NCBI RefSeq assembly: GCF_014640435.1
Contig: NZ_BMGY01000037.1
Span: 1-41,512, forward strand
Origin: Hymenobacter frigidus
GTDB lineage: Bacteria; Bacteroidota; Bacteroidia; Cytophagales; Hymenobacteraceae
DNA: 41,512 bases
Direction of reading: 5' to 3'
A model generated the notes under the pieces. That model was given only the letters and a program-made list of their open reading frames with translations, had not been told where the DNA came from and ran no database searches. The position numbers were made by a program, and so were the translations under genes. Of this stretch, positions 31,351-40,275 are shown one piece after another (positions within the stretch are counted from its first letter, which is position 1; each line of letters starts with the position of its first letter).

Positions 31351-31791
31351 ATGCAAAACCCCTCTGAGCCGCGCGTGCGGCGTAGTCAACGTGACTACAG
31401 TTTGCCCTTTAAGCTGGCCGTGGTGGGCGAAGTCGGCCGCGGCGAGCTGAGCTACAAACAAGCCCAACGGCGCTACGGCATCCAGGGCCGCAGCACGGTC
31501 CTGACCTGGTGCCGGCGCTACGCCAGCCAGTTCGTGACTTTTCAGGCTGCCGGGCCCATTTCCCCCGGCACCGCCCCCGCCGTGGACCCGACCCCGGAAC
31601 AGCGCATCAAGCAGCTCGAAACGCAGTTGCGCGAGCAAAAGCGCTTGGCTGCCAGAGAACTAAAAGATGCCCAGGACCTGAATTTGTTGCTGCGCACGAT
31701 ACTGCAAGTGGTGGTGGAGGACCACGGCATCCCGTTGCCAAAAAAGTCTCTCCGGCGGCCGTTCGCCGCCTGGGGACCGAAAAAACCTTGA
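31351..31791 (+). CDS. IS3-family transposase OrfA
   Basis: A 146-residue helix-turn-helix protein that recognises the ends of the element (RRSQRDYSLPFKLAVVGEVG, LSYKQAQRRYGIQGRSTVLT), with a leucine-zipper-like segment (IKQLETQLREQKRL) for multimerisation. It stays intact. A run of six A at 31780-31785 stands right before its stop codon. Slipping back one base there would join it to orfB, the usual IS3 route to the OrfAB transposase. The frame extends upstream to 31204, outside the element; the ATG at 31351 is the sensible start. Confidence 0.85.
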   Translation: MQNPSEPRVRRSQRDYSLPFKLAVVGEVGRGELSYKQAQRRYGIQGRSTVLTWCRRYASQFVTFQAAGPISPGTAPAVDPTPEQRIKQLETQLREQKRLAARELKDAQDLNLLLRTILQVVVEDHGIPLPKKSLRRPFAAWGPKKP

Positions 31792-32664
31792 GCACGCAGC
31801 GCAGTTGCCAGCTCTACGGCGTGAGCCGCCAGGGCCTCTACCAACGCCGCCAGCGTCAGGCCCGGCAGACGGTGCGCGCCGAGCAGGTCTTGGTGCAGGT
31901 GCGGGCCGTGCGCACCCAGCTGCCGCGCCTGGGCACGCGCAAGCTGCGGCATAAAATCCACCCCGCTGCTGCGGGCGCAGGGCGTCGCCTGCGGGCGCGA
32001 TGCCTTGTTCACCCTGCTGCGCCAACACGGGCTCTTGATTGCCCCCAAACGCAGCTACACGAAAACGACCGACTCGCACCACCGCTTCCACTGCCACCCC
32101 AACCTGGTCAAGGACGCGCCCAAGCCCACGGCTCCCAACCAACTATGGGTCAGTGACATCACCTGCCTGCCCACCCGGCAGGGCACGGTCTACCTGAGCT
32201 TGGTCACCGACGCGTTTTCCCGGCGCATCGTCGGCCACCACGTCCACGCCAGCTTGCACACGGCCGGCTGCCTGGCCGCCCTGGACCGGGCCGTGCGCGG
32301 GGCCGGCCGGGCCGCCACCGACTGCATCCACCATTCCGACCGCGGCAGCCAGTACGCCTCCGATGCCTACCAAGCGGCCCTGAAAAAAGCCAGGCTGCGC
32401 TGCTCGATGACCGACGGCTACGATTGCTACCAGAACGCGCTGGCCGAACGGGTCAACGGCATTTTAAAAGATGAATTCCTCTTTGTGCTGCCCGACGACG
32501 GGGCCCAGGCCCGCTTGCTGGTCGACTAGGCCGTGCACCTCTACAACGAGGAGCGCCCCCACCTGGCTCTAAACTATTTAACCCCCAACCAAGTCCATCT
32601 GCAAGCAAAAAGCCCCGCCGGAAAATCCAAGCGGGGCCCTTGCCTTATTCCTGTCAACAAATAG
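31788..32664 (+). pseudogene. IS3-family transposase OrfB, frameshifted and with a nonsense codon
   Basis: The integrase-type catalytic protein is present in pieces. The first piece (TLSTQRSCQLYGVSRQGLYQ) runs to about 31964; the frame then changes by one extra base near 31962-31965, and the second piece carries the DDE residues (LWVSDITCLPT, CIHHSDRGSQY, NALAERVNGILKDEF). A TAG at 32527-32529 stands where a glutamine codon (CAG) would fit (LLVD-stop-AVHLYNEERPHLALN), and the frame then continues to 32664. With both lesions the product cannot be made without repair, so the element is probably immobile. A GCCCCGC/GCGGGGC hairpin at 32612-32637 lies in its tail. Confidence 0.85.
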
Positions 32665-32696
32665 CCGGACGAGACAGTAGAGGGTAGCTTGCGAGC

Positions 32697-34152
32697 ATGA
32701 GTATTTCGACGGACTTTGGGGACGCGTCGCAGTGGGCGCACACGCACTTTGGTGAGGTAGGGCTGGGCGACGTGCGCCGCAACCGGCGCGTGGTGAGGCT
32801 GGCGGCCGGCTGGGCGCGGGAGCCGGGGGCGACGATTCCGCGCCTGAGCCAGGGGCAGGCCTACGCCGGCAAAGCCGCCTACCAGTTGCTGGGCCACGCG
32901 CAGACGACCCCAGAGGCGCTGCAAGCCCATCACCGACAGGTCGTTACCAGGCAGCTGCAGGCCCCCGGCACCTACCTGCTGGTCGAGGACACGACGGAGT
33001 TGAGCTGGCCCGGGGCCGCCGAGCGCCGGGCGGGCCTCGGGCCGGTGGGGCCGGGCAAAGCCTATAGCCAGGGCGTGCTGCTGCACTCGCTGGTGGCCGC
33101 CGCCTGGCCCGCCACCGACCCCGACCCGGTGGCCAAACGGCCGGCCCTGCCACTGCTGGGCCTGCTGGACCAGCAATACCATGTGCGCCAGCCCGTGCCC
33201 GACGCCGAAAAAGCGCACCCGAACGGCGGTTCCCGCCCGCGCCAGGGCCGCGTACGCGAGTCGGCCCTGTGGGGGCAGCGCCTGCGGGCGGTCGGCAGTC
33301 CGCCGCCGGGCACGCGCTGGGTGGTCGTGGCCGACCGCGGGGCCGACATCTACGAGCACTTGCAGCAGTGCCAAGCCCAGGGGCTGGGCTGTGGTGCGGG
33401 CCGCCCAGAACCGGGCCCTGGTGGCCGGGGCGGACAAAACGGCCGCCGGCCGCCTCTTCGAGCAGGCGCGGGCCCAACCCAGCGCCGGCACCTTTGCCCT
33501 GGCCCTGCGCGGGCGGCCCCGCCAGCCGGCACGCGCGGTGGTGTTGCAGGTAAGTTTCAGCCCGGCCCTGGCCCTGCGGGCCCCGCAGCGGCCGGGCGGG
33601 GCCACGGGAAAGGGAGCGCCCGTGCCCGCCAGCGTGGTGCGGGTCTGGGAAGAAACAGGACCCGGGGCAGCCCCCGGCCTGGAGTGGCTCTTGCTCTGCG
33701 ACCAGCCCGTCACGGACTTCGCCCAAGCCCTGACCTGCGCCCGCCAGTACGCCAGTCGCTGGCTGATTGAGGACTTTCACAAAGCCCTGAAAACGGGCCT
33801 GGGGGCCGAAAAGCTGCAGCTGCAAACGGCGGCCCGGCTCTTCGCCGCCGTGGCCCTGCTGAGTGTAGTGGCCCTGGCCCTGGTGGACTTACGCGAGAAA
33901 AGCCGGCTCGAGCCGGACTTGCCCGCTGAAGCGGCCGGCCTGACGGCCATCGAGTTGCGGGTGTTGCGCCACCAAAGCCACCGCCCCCTGGATACAGTGC
34001 GCGCCGTATACCTAGCCTTGGCCGCGCTGGGTGGGCACCTGGGCCGCAAAGGGGACGGCCCACCCGGCTGGCAAACCCTCTGGCTCGGCCGCCGGAGCCT
34101 GCGCCTGCTCGTGGAGGGCGTGAACATGGCGGCGCAACTGCTTGATGAATAA
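32697..34152 (+). pseudogene. IS4-family transposase, frameshifted
   Basis: A Tn5/IS4-like transposase in two frames. The first (32697 to about 33390) has the N-terminal domain (FGEVGLGDVRRNRRVVRLA) and two catalytic aspartates (LLVEDTTELSW, WVVVADRGADIYEH). The second (to 34152) has VVRAAQNRALV and the catalytic glutamate helix (RWLIEDFHKALKTGLGAEK). One extra base near 33390 explains the break; removing it gives a continuous G-VVRAAQNR. Together they make about 485 codons, normal for the family. The insertion of the IS3-type element 20 bp upstream also separates it from the left end and any promoter there. Confidence 0.85.
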
Positions 34153-34158
34153 CAGACA

Positions 34159-34190
34159 AAAAAGCACCGACCTGCCGGCCGGTGCTTTTT
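34159..34190. terminator. Hairpin inside the right end of the IS4-type element
   Basis: AAAAAGCACCG pairs exactly with CGGTGCTTTTT across a 10-nt loop, 6 bp after the transposase stop codon and just inside the right inverted repeat. It has A/T runs on both sides, so it can stop transcription in both directions. Confidence 0.75.
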
Positions 34191-34253
34191 GAGTTTTGGG
34201 TAAGGACAAGACCAATTTGGCCGGGGTTTTTTATTATGGGTAAAAACGAGGGC

Positions 34254-35693
34254 TTAGTAGCCTTTGTTCTGCGCCAAGTTAGGGTTCTGCTGCGTGTCGA
34301 CTAGCGGAATTGGGAAAATGGCTTTGTCATCGCCATAGTTAATCCGGCTCGAGTTACGCTTATTGCGCATCAGGTCGTAGTAGCGGTGGCCTTCGAAAGC
34401 CAACTCCAGGCGCCGCTCAAACAGGATGGCATCAACCAAAGCCTGCTTGGTGAGGAAATTGGCAATGGTGAAGCTGGGGTAGGCAGGAATGAGTGGTAGC
34501 GAACGACGACGCACCGTGTTCAGCAAGGCAATAGCATCGGTGTTGATTCCAGCATCGGCTTGAGCCAAGCCTTCGGCACGGTTTAGCAGCACTTCCGAGT
34601 AACGGGTAATCGGCACGTAGTCAAAAGAAGCGTTGTTGTACTTTAGCGTGAAAACGTTGACTGCAGCAGTAGCTGGGAACGCAGGCGGGTCGAGCAACAG
34701 CGTGCGGCGACGGTCCTTGCTGCGGAACTGAGTAGAGTCAATCCGGGCATAAGGCGTGACCGAAATGTCGGCTCGGCGCAGGCGGGCGTAATGCTGGCCC
34801 AGGGCGTTGTTGGTGTTGGGGTTGTCAGCAGAGTTCATGGCTACCGAGAAGATGGACTCGGAAGTCTGATAGCTGATGGCGTTGAACGGCGTGGCTGGGC
34901 TGGCGTTGAGGGTGTGGCGGGCCCCGGTGATAACCGTGTTGGCCATTGCGGCGGCTTCAGCGTACTGGCCTTTGTAGAGGTACACACGCGACAGCAGGGT
35001 ACGGGCAGCATCTTTGGTGGCGCGGCCGGTTTTATCAAAAGCCGTTGTGTAGGTCTCCGGCAGGCCGGCAATGGCGTCGTTCAAATCTTGCTCAATCTGC
35101 GTATACACCTGCTTCACCGTGGAGCGGGCCAGATTCTGGCTCGCGTCGAAGGCGGTGCTGGCGTCGGGAGCCGTGAGTTGCAGCGGCACCCCAGGGTGCG
35201 AGGCATCAGCCGTGAAGACGTAGGGCTGTGCGAACAGATTCACCAGATTGAAGTACACCAAACCGCGGATAAACTTGGCTTCAGCAGTGTACTGCGCTTC
35301 CAGAGCGGGCGTGGTTTTACCGGTATTCTTCACAATTTGCTGCAGGAAATAGTTGGCACCGTACAGCGTGCGGTAGCCACCAGTCCAAGCATTCTGAGCA
35401 ATACCGTCGTTGGGCTGCTGGTTGAAGGTCGATACGGTGCCGAAGAAGCCCGCGGGGTTGGTGTCGTCGCTCCGTACGTCGCCGTAGATGAGGGCCCGGC
35501 CGCCGAGGAATTCGGCGTTCTGCAGCTGGTCGTACATACCCACGGCCGATTTGGCAATGCGGTCGGGGTTAGCAAAAGCATCCGTATCGGTCAGTGCGGT
35601 GGGCGGGTCCTGGGTCAGAACGTCGCAGCTGGCAGCCGAAGCGAGTATCAAAGCGCCGAGGGCGGCTTGACGCAATTTAGTGTTGTGAAACAT
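34254..35693 (-). CDS. SusD/RagB family nutrient-binding outer membrane lipoprotein
   Basis: A 479-residue surface lipoprotein that captures a glycan or other nutrient and forms the lid on its SusC partner. The start at 35693 (MFHNTKLRQAALGAL) gives a lipoprotein signal ending LASAASC. Family features: QDPPTALTDTDAFANPDRI after the lipidation site, TPR-like helices (IRGLVYFNLVNLFAQPYVF, AARTLLSRVYLYKGQYAEAAA), and the C-terminal segment DAILFERRLELAFEGHRYYD. It lies 24 bp downstream of the SusC gene. No glycosidase, sulfatase or peptidase gene accompanies the pair in this window, so the substrate is open. The stop is 18 bp from the right end of the IS4-type element. Confidence 0.95.
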   Translation of the reverse strand: MFHNTKLRQAALGALILASAASCDVLTQDPPTALTDTDAFANPDRIAKSAVGMYDQLQNAEFLGGRALIYGDVRSDDTNPAGFFGTVSTFNQQPNDGIAQNAWTGGYRTLYGANYFLQQIVKNTGKTTPALEAQYTAEAKFIRGLVYFNLVNLFAQPYVFTADASHPGVPLQLTAPDASTAFDASQNLARSTVKQVYTQIEQDLNDAIAGLPETYTTAFDKTGRATKDAARTLLSRVYLYKGQYAEAAAMANTVITGARHTLNASPATPFNAISYQTSESIFSVAMNSADNPNTNNALGQHYARLRRADISVTPYARIDSTQFRSKDRRRTLLLDPPAFPATAAVNVFTLKYNNASFDYVPITRYSEVLLNRAEGLAQADAGINTDAIALLNTVRRRSLPLIPAYPSFTIANFLTKQALVDAILFERRLELAFEGHRYYDLMRNKRNSSRINYGDDKAIFPIPLVDTQQNPNLAQNKGY

Positions 35694-35717
35694 ATCTAGA
35701 GAGGAGAGAAGCAAAGA

Positions 35718-38700
35718 TTAAATTCCTACGTTCAGGCCGAAGGTGAAGCTACGAACCGGGGGCACCGAGCGACCGTCGACGCCGTAGGCGATGTTTGCAC
35801 CGCGGTTGGTGTTTACCTCGGGGTCCAAGCCTTTGTAGCCAGTGAAGTTGTAGGCGTTCTGCACCAGCGAGTACACGCGCAGGCTGTTCAGGCCCAGGCG
35901 TTTAATGAGCGGCTCGGGTAGGTTATAGCCCAGGCTCAACTGACGAACACGCAGGAAGTCACCTTTTTCCAACCACCGGGTCGAAGCTTGGGTTGAAATG
36001 ACATCGCGTAGTACCAACTTCTGAATATCGGTCTGCTGACCAGGGGTGGTCCAACGGTCCTTGATTTCCTCTTCATTGTTCTGGAGGCTGTTGCTAAGCA
36101 AGGCCTGCCGGTAGCCGTTATAAATCATGTTGCCGCCGCTGTACTGCAGGAAGATGCCCAACTCTAGGCCTTTGAAGGCAAACGTGTTGTCGAAGCCGCC
36201 ATAGAAGGTGGGGTAACCCGTTTTGTTCGTGTATTTGAAGTCAGCCGTGGTGATTGCCGTCGTCACGTCGCCCGAAGCGGTGAGCCAGCGGCCCTGCGTA
36301 GCACCGGAATTAGTGGTGAAAGCTGCGTCGTATTGCTTGATGTTGCCATCCTTGTCTAAGAACTGGGCATTGCCGTTGGCGGGGTTCACCCCAGCCCATC
36401 GGGGCAGGAAGTAAATGGCCAGGCTGCTGCCGAGGCTTGCGCGTTGGTTAACCGATATAATGTCGTTCGGGGTAGCCAGCTCCGTTACGCGGTTCTTGAG
36501 GATGGTGCCGTTGATGTTTGAACTCCAGGTGAAGCCATTATCGAGGCGCACGTTCACCGTGTTCAGGGTCAACTCCACGCCGCGGTTGTACATCGAACCC
36601 ACGTTGCGGTTTACCGAAGCATTGGGAATACCCGTGGTGCGAAGCACTGGTGCTGCCAGCAGCAGGCCGCTCACATCGTTGTTGAAGAAGTCGAACGTTA
36701 CGTTTACGCGGTTGCCCAACAACGCAGCGTCGAAGCCGATGTCCAGCTTTTTTGAAGTCTCCCATTGCAAGCCAGGGTTGCCAACCTGCGAAATGCTGAA
36801 GCCGTTCACGTCGGCGTACTGGCCACCGCCGATGAGGGTACGCGAAGCGTATGCGGCAGTTTGTGGGTTCTGGTTTACCTGGGCATTACCAACCAGGCCG
36901 TAGCTGGCCCGTACCTTGAAGTCGTTGATGGCCGTGATGTTCTTCATGAAGCTTTCCTGCGACACGCGCCAGCCCACCGAGCCGCCGGGAAAATACCCGC
37001 GCTGGTTGTTGGCGCCAAAGCTCGAAGCCGCATCAGCCCGCAGCGTGAACGAAGCATAGTAGCGGTTATCGAAGTTGTAGTTTGTGCTGCCGAAGTACGA
37101 TTGGAAGCCCGAGTTGAACTCCGTGCCGCCACCCGTTAGCGTGCCCGAATAGAGGCCGTCGAGAATAGCCTGGAACTTGTTGTCCGAGAAGTCGTTGGCA
37201 ACGCTGTAAATACGCTTGGCACGGTTCTCCTGATATTCAATACCGGCAGTTAAGCCAATCGTATGCTTCTCGTTGAACGTACGGTCGTAGTTGGCGTAGT
37301 TCTGCCAGTTGTACTGGGTGAGGGTAGTGTTGTAGTCCTGCACAAGGCCCGAGCCCACCTGACGGCCGAGACCACCCAGGATGGGGCTGTTGTACTGGTC
37401 TTCGAAGTTGTTAGTGTAGTCGATACCGTACTTGGTTGTCAGGCGCAGGCCACTTACAGGCTCAACCGTAAAGTAGCCATTGCCCAAAATACGTTGTGAG
37501 GTGTTATCGTTGCGGTTTTCGCGCAGAGTACCTGGAATGTGGAAGTAGGCGTTGGGCGCATAAGTGCTTGGAATGGCGTTGTTGCCGTTGCCCAGGTTGC
37601 CCAGCGTGTTGAGGTAGTATGTCCCATTAGAGTTGTAGGCCGGTACGTTAGGGGGAGCCGTGTAGCCTGACACGGTCGCACCGGCAAGCGCGTTCTCGCC
37701 GTTGATACCTTGGTTGTAGGTTTTGGCGTAGCTCAGACTCACGCCACTCTTCAACCATTTCTTAGGAGTTAGGTCCAGGTTCATTCGTCCCGAACCACGA
37801 CGCAGACGGTTGCTGATAATAATGCCTTTCTGGTCGTTCCAGTCGCCCGAGCCGTAGTACGAGGCAAACTCGTTGCCGCCCGATAGCGCCACTTGATAGT
37901 TCTGCTGGGTACCGCGCTGGAAAATCTCTTTAATCCAGTCGGTGCGGTCGGGTTGGCCGTCGCCGTTCACGTCGATATTGGCCGCAATGCCACCGGCGGG
38001 AATGCTGGTGTTGCCTACGTTTCCGGGAGCCCCCACGCTGCCAGCGCGGGCGTTAGCGGCCTTTTCGTTGGAGATGGTATTAAAGTCGTCTCCATTGAGA
38101 ACCCTGGGGGTTCTAACAGCATCCTGGAAACCGTAGAAGGAGTTAAAGGCGACACGGTTCTGGCCCGATTTGCCACGCTTGGTAGTGATAACTAACACGC
38201 CATTGGCGGCACGTGAGCCGTAGATGGCTGCGGCCGAGGCATCTTTCAATACATCTACTGACGCTATATCGTTAGGGTTGATATCGGCCAAAGGATTGTA
38301 GCGGGCACCAAGGACGTTGGCTTGGTCCGAACTGTTCAGCGGAACACCGTCGAGTACAATTAGAGGCTGCGAACTGCCCGAGATGGAGCTTGCGCCGCGA
38401 ATGCGAATCACGGCTTGGTCACCCAAGGTGCCGCTGGTTGTGTTGATGTTCACACCGGCCATACGGCCCTGCAAGGCTTGGTCAACGCTGACCACAGGCT
38501 GAAGCAATAGTTTCTCTTCTTTAACCTGCGCAATGGAACCCGTGATGTCTTTCACATCCTGCGAGCCGCCGTAGCCGGTTACTACCACTTCGCTCAGCTG
38601 CTTCACGTCGAGCACCAATGAAATCGCAATGGTGGATTCGCTGCCTGCGGGACGTTCTTGGCTAATGTAGCCTACCGAGCTGAAGGTGATGGTGGCACCC

Positions 38701-38903
38701 GACTCGGGTATGCTGAGGGTGTAGCCACCGTCCGAGTTGGTCGAAGCACCATTGGTCGTGCCTTTCACCAGCACCGTCACGCCGGGTAAGCCCTCGTTAG
38801 TTTTTCGGTCAGTTACCCGTCCGGAGATGCTGCGCGTCTGGGCAAACGCTCCGTTGAGAAGGGTAAACATGAGCACCAAGCTCATGAGTATGATTTTTTT
38901 CAT
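35718..38903 (-). CDS. SusC/RagA family TonB-linked outer membrane transporter
   Basis: A 1061-residue TonB-dependent transporter that imports what the SusD-like lipoprotein binds. The start at 38903 (MKKIILMSLVLMFTLLNGAFAQ) gives a signal peptide; the open frame continues to 39008 without support. A CarboxypepD_reg-like domain (SISGRVTDRKTNEGLPGVTV) leads to the SusC signature region and plug (VVVTGYGGSQDVKDITGSI; ALQGRMAGVNINTTSG; RIRGASSISGSSQPLIVLDG), then the long beta barrel, ending RSFTFGLNVGI. The N-terminal extension is of the simple type, without an anti-sigma-interacting STN domain, so no ECF control is expected. It is first gene of the pair, with its promoter region now 300 bp from an insertion sequence. 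Confidence 0.96.
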   Translation of the reverse strand: MKKIILMSLVLMFTLLNGAFAQTRSISGRVTDRKTNEGLPGVTVLVKGTTNGASTNSDGGYTLSIPESGATITFSSVGYISQERPAGSESTIAISLVLDVKQLSEVVVTGYGGSQDVKDITGSIAQVKEEKLLLQPVVSVDQALQGRMAGVNINTTSGTLGDQAVIRIRGASSISGSSQPLIVLDGVPLNSSDQANVLGARYNPLADINPNDIASVDVLKDASAAAIYGSRAANGVLVITTKRGKSGQNRVAFNSFYGFQDAVRTPRVLNGDDFNTISNEKAANARAGSVGAPGNVGNTSIPAGGIAANIDVNGDGQPDRTDWIKEIFQRGTQQNYQVALSGGNEFASYYGSGDWNDQKGIIISNRLRRGSGRMNLDLTPKKWLKSGVSLSYAKTYNQGINGENALAGATVSGYTAPPNVPAYNSNGTYYLNTLGNLGNGNNAIPSTYAPNAYFHIPGTLRENRNDNTSQRILGNGYFTVEPVSGLRLTTKYGIDYTNNFEDQYNSPILGGLGRQVGSGLVQDYNTTLTQYNWQNYANYDRTFNEKHTIGLTAGIEYQENRAKRIYSVANDFSDNKFQAILDGLYSGTLTGGGTEFNSGFQSYFGSTNYNFDNRYYASFTLRADAASSFGANNQRGYFPGGSVGWRVSQESFMKNITAINDFKVRASYGLVGNAQVNQNPQTAAYASRTLIGGGQYADVNGFSISQVGNPGLQWETSKKLDIGFDAALLGNRVNVTFDFFNNDVSGLLLAAPVLRTTGIPNASVNRNVGSMYNRGVELTLNTVNVRLDNGFTWSSNINGTILKNRVTELATPNDIISVNQRASLGSSLAIYFLPRWAGVNPANGNAQFLDKDGNIKQYDAAFTTNSGATQGRWLTASGDVTTAITTADFKYTNKTGYPTFYGGFDNTFAFKGLELGIFLQYSGGNMIYNGYRQALLSNSLQNNEEEIKDRWTTPGQQTDIQKLVLRDVISTQASTRWLEKGDFLRVRQLSLGYNLPEPLIKRLGLNSLRVYSLVQNAYNFTGYKGLDPEVNTNRGANIAYGVDGRSVPPVRSFTFGLNVGI

Positions 38904-39208
38904 ATTAAAGAAAAGAAATGGATAAGAGAGTTTGATGGAGAAACTGTGAAGGTGGGATTTCACTGTCAAAAATAGTTCAGGAACACCAGATTTTGATGAA
39001 TTTGTCAACGAATCTATTTAGTGATTGAAAAAAGACCTCCAAATGAAGCGAATTAGAAAATCAACAAAAAGTTCAAATAAGACTGAAAATGCAGGTGCGG
39101 CGCTCCATTTTTCATCCTTCAATGGAAGTCCTGCTCTATGGAATCATCCGCACGTGAATAGTGCCCTAGCGGATTACCCACCGGCGCGGCCGGCCGATTG
39201 GTCTCGAT
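38904..39208. other. Upstream region of the SusC gene
   Basis: About 305 bp without a supported gene. It contains a candidate promoter for susC on the minus strand (38967-38974) in an AT-rich stretch up to about 39100, followed by GC-richer sequence with a short GGCGCGGCCGGCC patch near 39183. A 61-codon plus-strand frame here (39025-39210) has no recognisable features. Confidence 0.5.
38967..38974 (-). promoter_or_regulatory. Candidate -7 element (TATTTTTG) of the SusC/SusD operon
   Basis: Exact TAnnTTTG match on the minus strand, 63 bp before the SusC ATG, in AT-rich DNA. A clear TTTG -33 element is not seen at standard spacing. Confidence 0.5.
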
Positions 39209-39216
39209 AATTTACT

Positions 39217-40266
39217 TAGGACTTACGCAAAAAGCAGGGTTGGTTTGATTAATTCATGTCGCATATACTCATCCAAAAACGCTTGTTTGAGTTGATATAC
39301 CGTCTGTTGGGTCTGGTAGGCGGCTTGTTTAAGCCGGGTCCAGGCCCGCACGGCCAGGGCGATGTGGTTGCGCTGGCTGCGGGCCAGCCGGCACTGGCAG
39401 GCCTGCACGCCGGTGAGTTGCTTGAGTTCGCGGTGAAACTGCTCAATCGTCCAGCGGACGCTGCTTTCTTGTTCGGCAGCGGCCGTGTCGCGGGGCTCGG
39501 CCTCGTTGGTCACGAGGTAGTCCGTCCGGTGGGTGGACACCAGTACGCGGAAAAGTTTCAGTTTGCAGTCTTTGGGCATCCCTTTTACTTTCAGTACTTT
39601 GCCTCGTTCCACTTCCGTGGCCGACCAGATGAGCAGCGCCACCGGCTGGTAGGGCTGCCGGCCGCCGGAGTCGTCGACGAGGCGGTTGCTTTTCAGCGGG
39701 CAGTAGAACGTTTTGCCTTCGGCCAGCAGCCACTTGAACAGGGCCGTGGTGGCGTACCAGCTGTCCATCAGAACCGTACGGTAGGCAACACCGCGCGGGG
39801 CCAGCTGGCCCAGCATGTCGGCCACGTGGTCGAGCTTGGTCTTGCCGTCCACGTCGGGGGCGAAGAGGCGGTAGTCAATGAGCCAGAACTGGTCGGTATC
39901 GGGGTTGACGTACACGCAATTGACCAGGCCGATGCCGGCAATCACGCCGTGGGCGTTGCCGCTGTACTGGCGACGGACCAGTTCGATGCGCCGGCTGTGG
40001 TGCTTGTCGAGCACCGTGTCGTCGAACAAGACGTAGCCCCGGGCGCTGAGCACCACCTGCGGGCGCACCTGCTGCCAGAGCTGGCGTGGCGTGAAATGGT
40101 GGGTCTTGAGAAAGTAGGCCACGTTGTCGTGGGTGAGCCCGTCCAGGTGGTCGGCCAGGTACGTGCCCGTATAGTTCACCTGGCTGCTCACCAGAAACTG
40201 CCCGTAGAGTTGCGCCGTCACTTTCATGGCTTTTCCTTTCAAGTTACACCTTTTGCGTAAGTCCTA
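39217..40266 (-). mobile_element. Younger insertion sequence with intact transposase
   Basis: Perfect 16-bp terminal inverted repeats TAGGACTTACGCAAAA (39217-39232) and complement (40251-40266), flanked by a 5-bp duplication TTACT (39212-39216 and 40267-40271). It is 1050 bp long with one gene. The duplication falls inside the terminal repeat of the older element, proving the order of insertion. Confidence 0.9.
39223..40242 (-). CDS. DDE transposase (IS701/IS4-like)
   Basis: A 339-residue transposase filling the younger element and apparently intact. Catalytic-type motifs: VLFDDTVLDKHHSR (first Asp), VLMDSWYATTALFKWL (second Asp), and RWTIEQFHRELKQLTGVQAC (Glu) followed by RLARSQRNHIALAVRAW. 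The stop lies inside the left inverted repeat, and the start (MKGKAMKVTAQLYGQF) is 9 bp from the right repeat; a second ATG five codons in (40227) is equally possible. The exact family name is uncertain; the motif layout fits the DDE_5/IS701 and IS4 groups. Confidence 0.88.
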   Translation of the reverse strand: MKGKAMKVTAQLYGQFLVSSQVNYTGTYLADHLDGLTHDNVAYFLKTHHFTPRQLWQQVRPQVVLSARGYVLFDDTVLDKHHSRRIELVRRQYSGNAHGVIAGIGLVNCVYVNPDTDQFWLIDYRLFAPDVDGKTKLDHVADMLGQLAPRGVAYRTVLMDSWYATTALFKWLLAEGKTFYCPLKSNRLVDDSGGRQPYQPVALLIWSATEVERGKVLKVKGMPKDCKLKLFRVLVSTHRTDYLVTNEAEPRDTAAAEQESSVRWTIEQFHRELKQLTGVQACQCRLARSQRNHIALAVRAWTRLKQAAYQTQQTVYQLKQAFLDEYMRHELIKPTLLFA

Positions 40267-40275
40267 TTACTGATG

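Larger units (their letters stand above)
31309..32676 (+). mobile_element. IS3-type insertion sequence nested in the IS4-type element
   Basis: Inverted repeats 31309-31333 and 32652-32676 match at 23 of 25 positions (TGTCT(T/C)GTCCGGCTAT...). They are flanked by a 3-bp direct duplication GTA (31306-31308 and 32677-32679), the usual size for the IS3 family. Two overlapping-frame genes (orfA, orfB) are inside. It landed between the left end of the IS4-type element and its transposase ATG, 20 bp before that ATG. Confidence 0.9.
31221..34235 (+). mobile_element. IS4-type insertion sequence, interrupted by an IS3-type element
   Basis: Terminal inverted repeats: left 31221-31262 and right 34193-34235, matching over ~42 bp with two mismatches and one gap; both contain TTGTCCTTACCCAAAAC read inward. 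Inside lie a terminator hairpin at each end and an IS4-type transposase gene. The element would be about 1644 bp without the 1368-bp IS3-type insertion and its 3-bp duplication. It sits between convergent hslU and the SusD gene, 17 bp after one stop and 18 bp from the other, so no gene was broken. No target duplication could be identified with confidence, so the outer boundary may be off by a few bases. Confidence 0.8.

Noticed and set aside
39256..40260. 334-codon plus-strand frame opposite the intact transposase
   Set aside because: The minus strand carries the DDE motifs and fits the inverted repeats; the plus frame extends through the right terminal repeat and has no motif.
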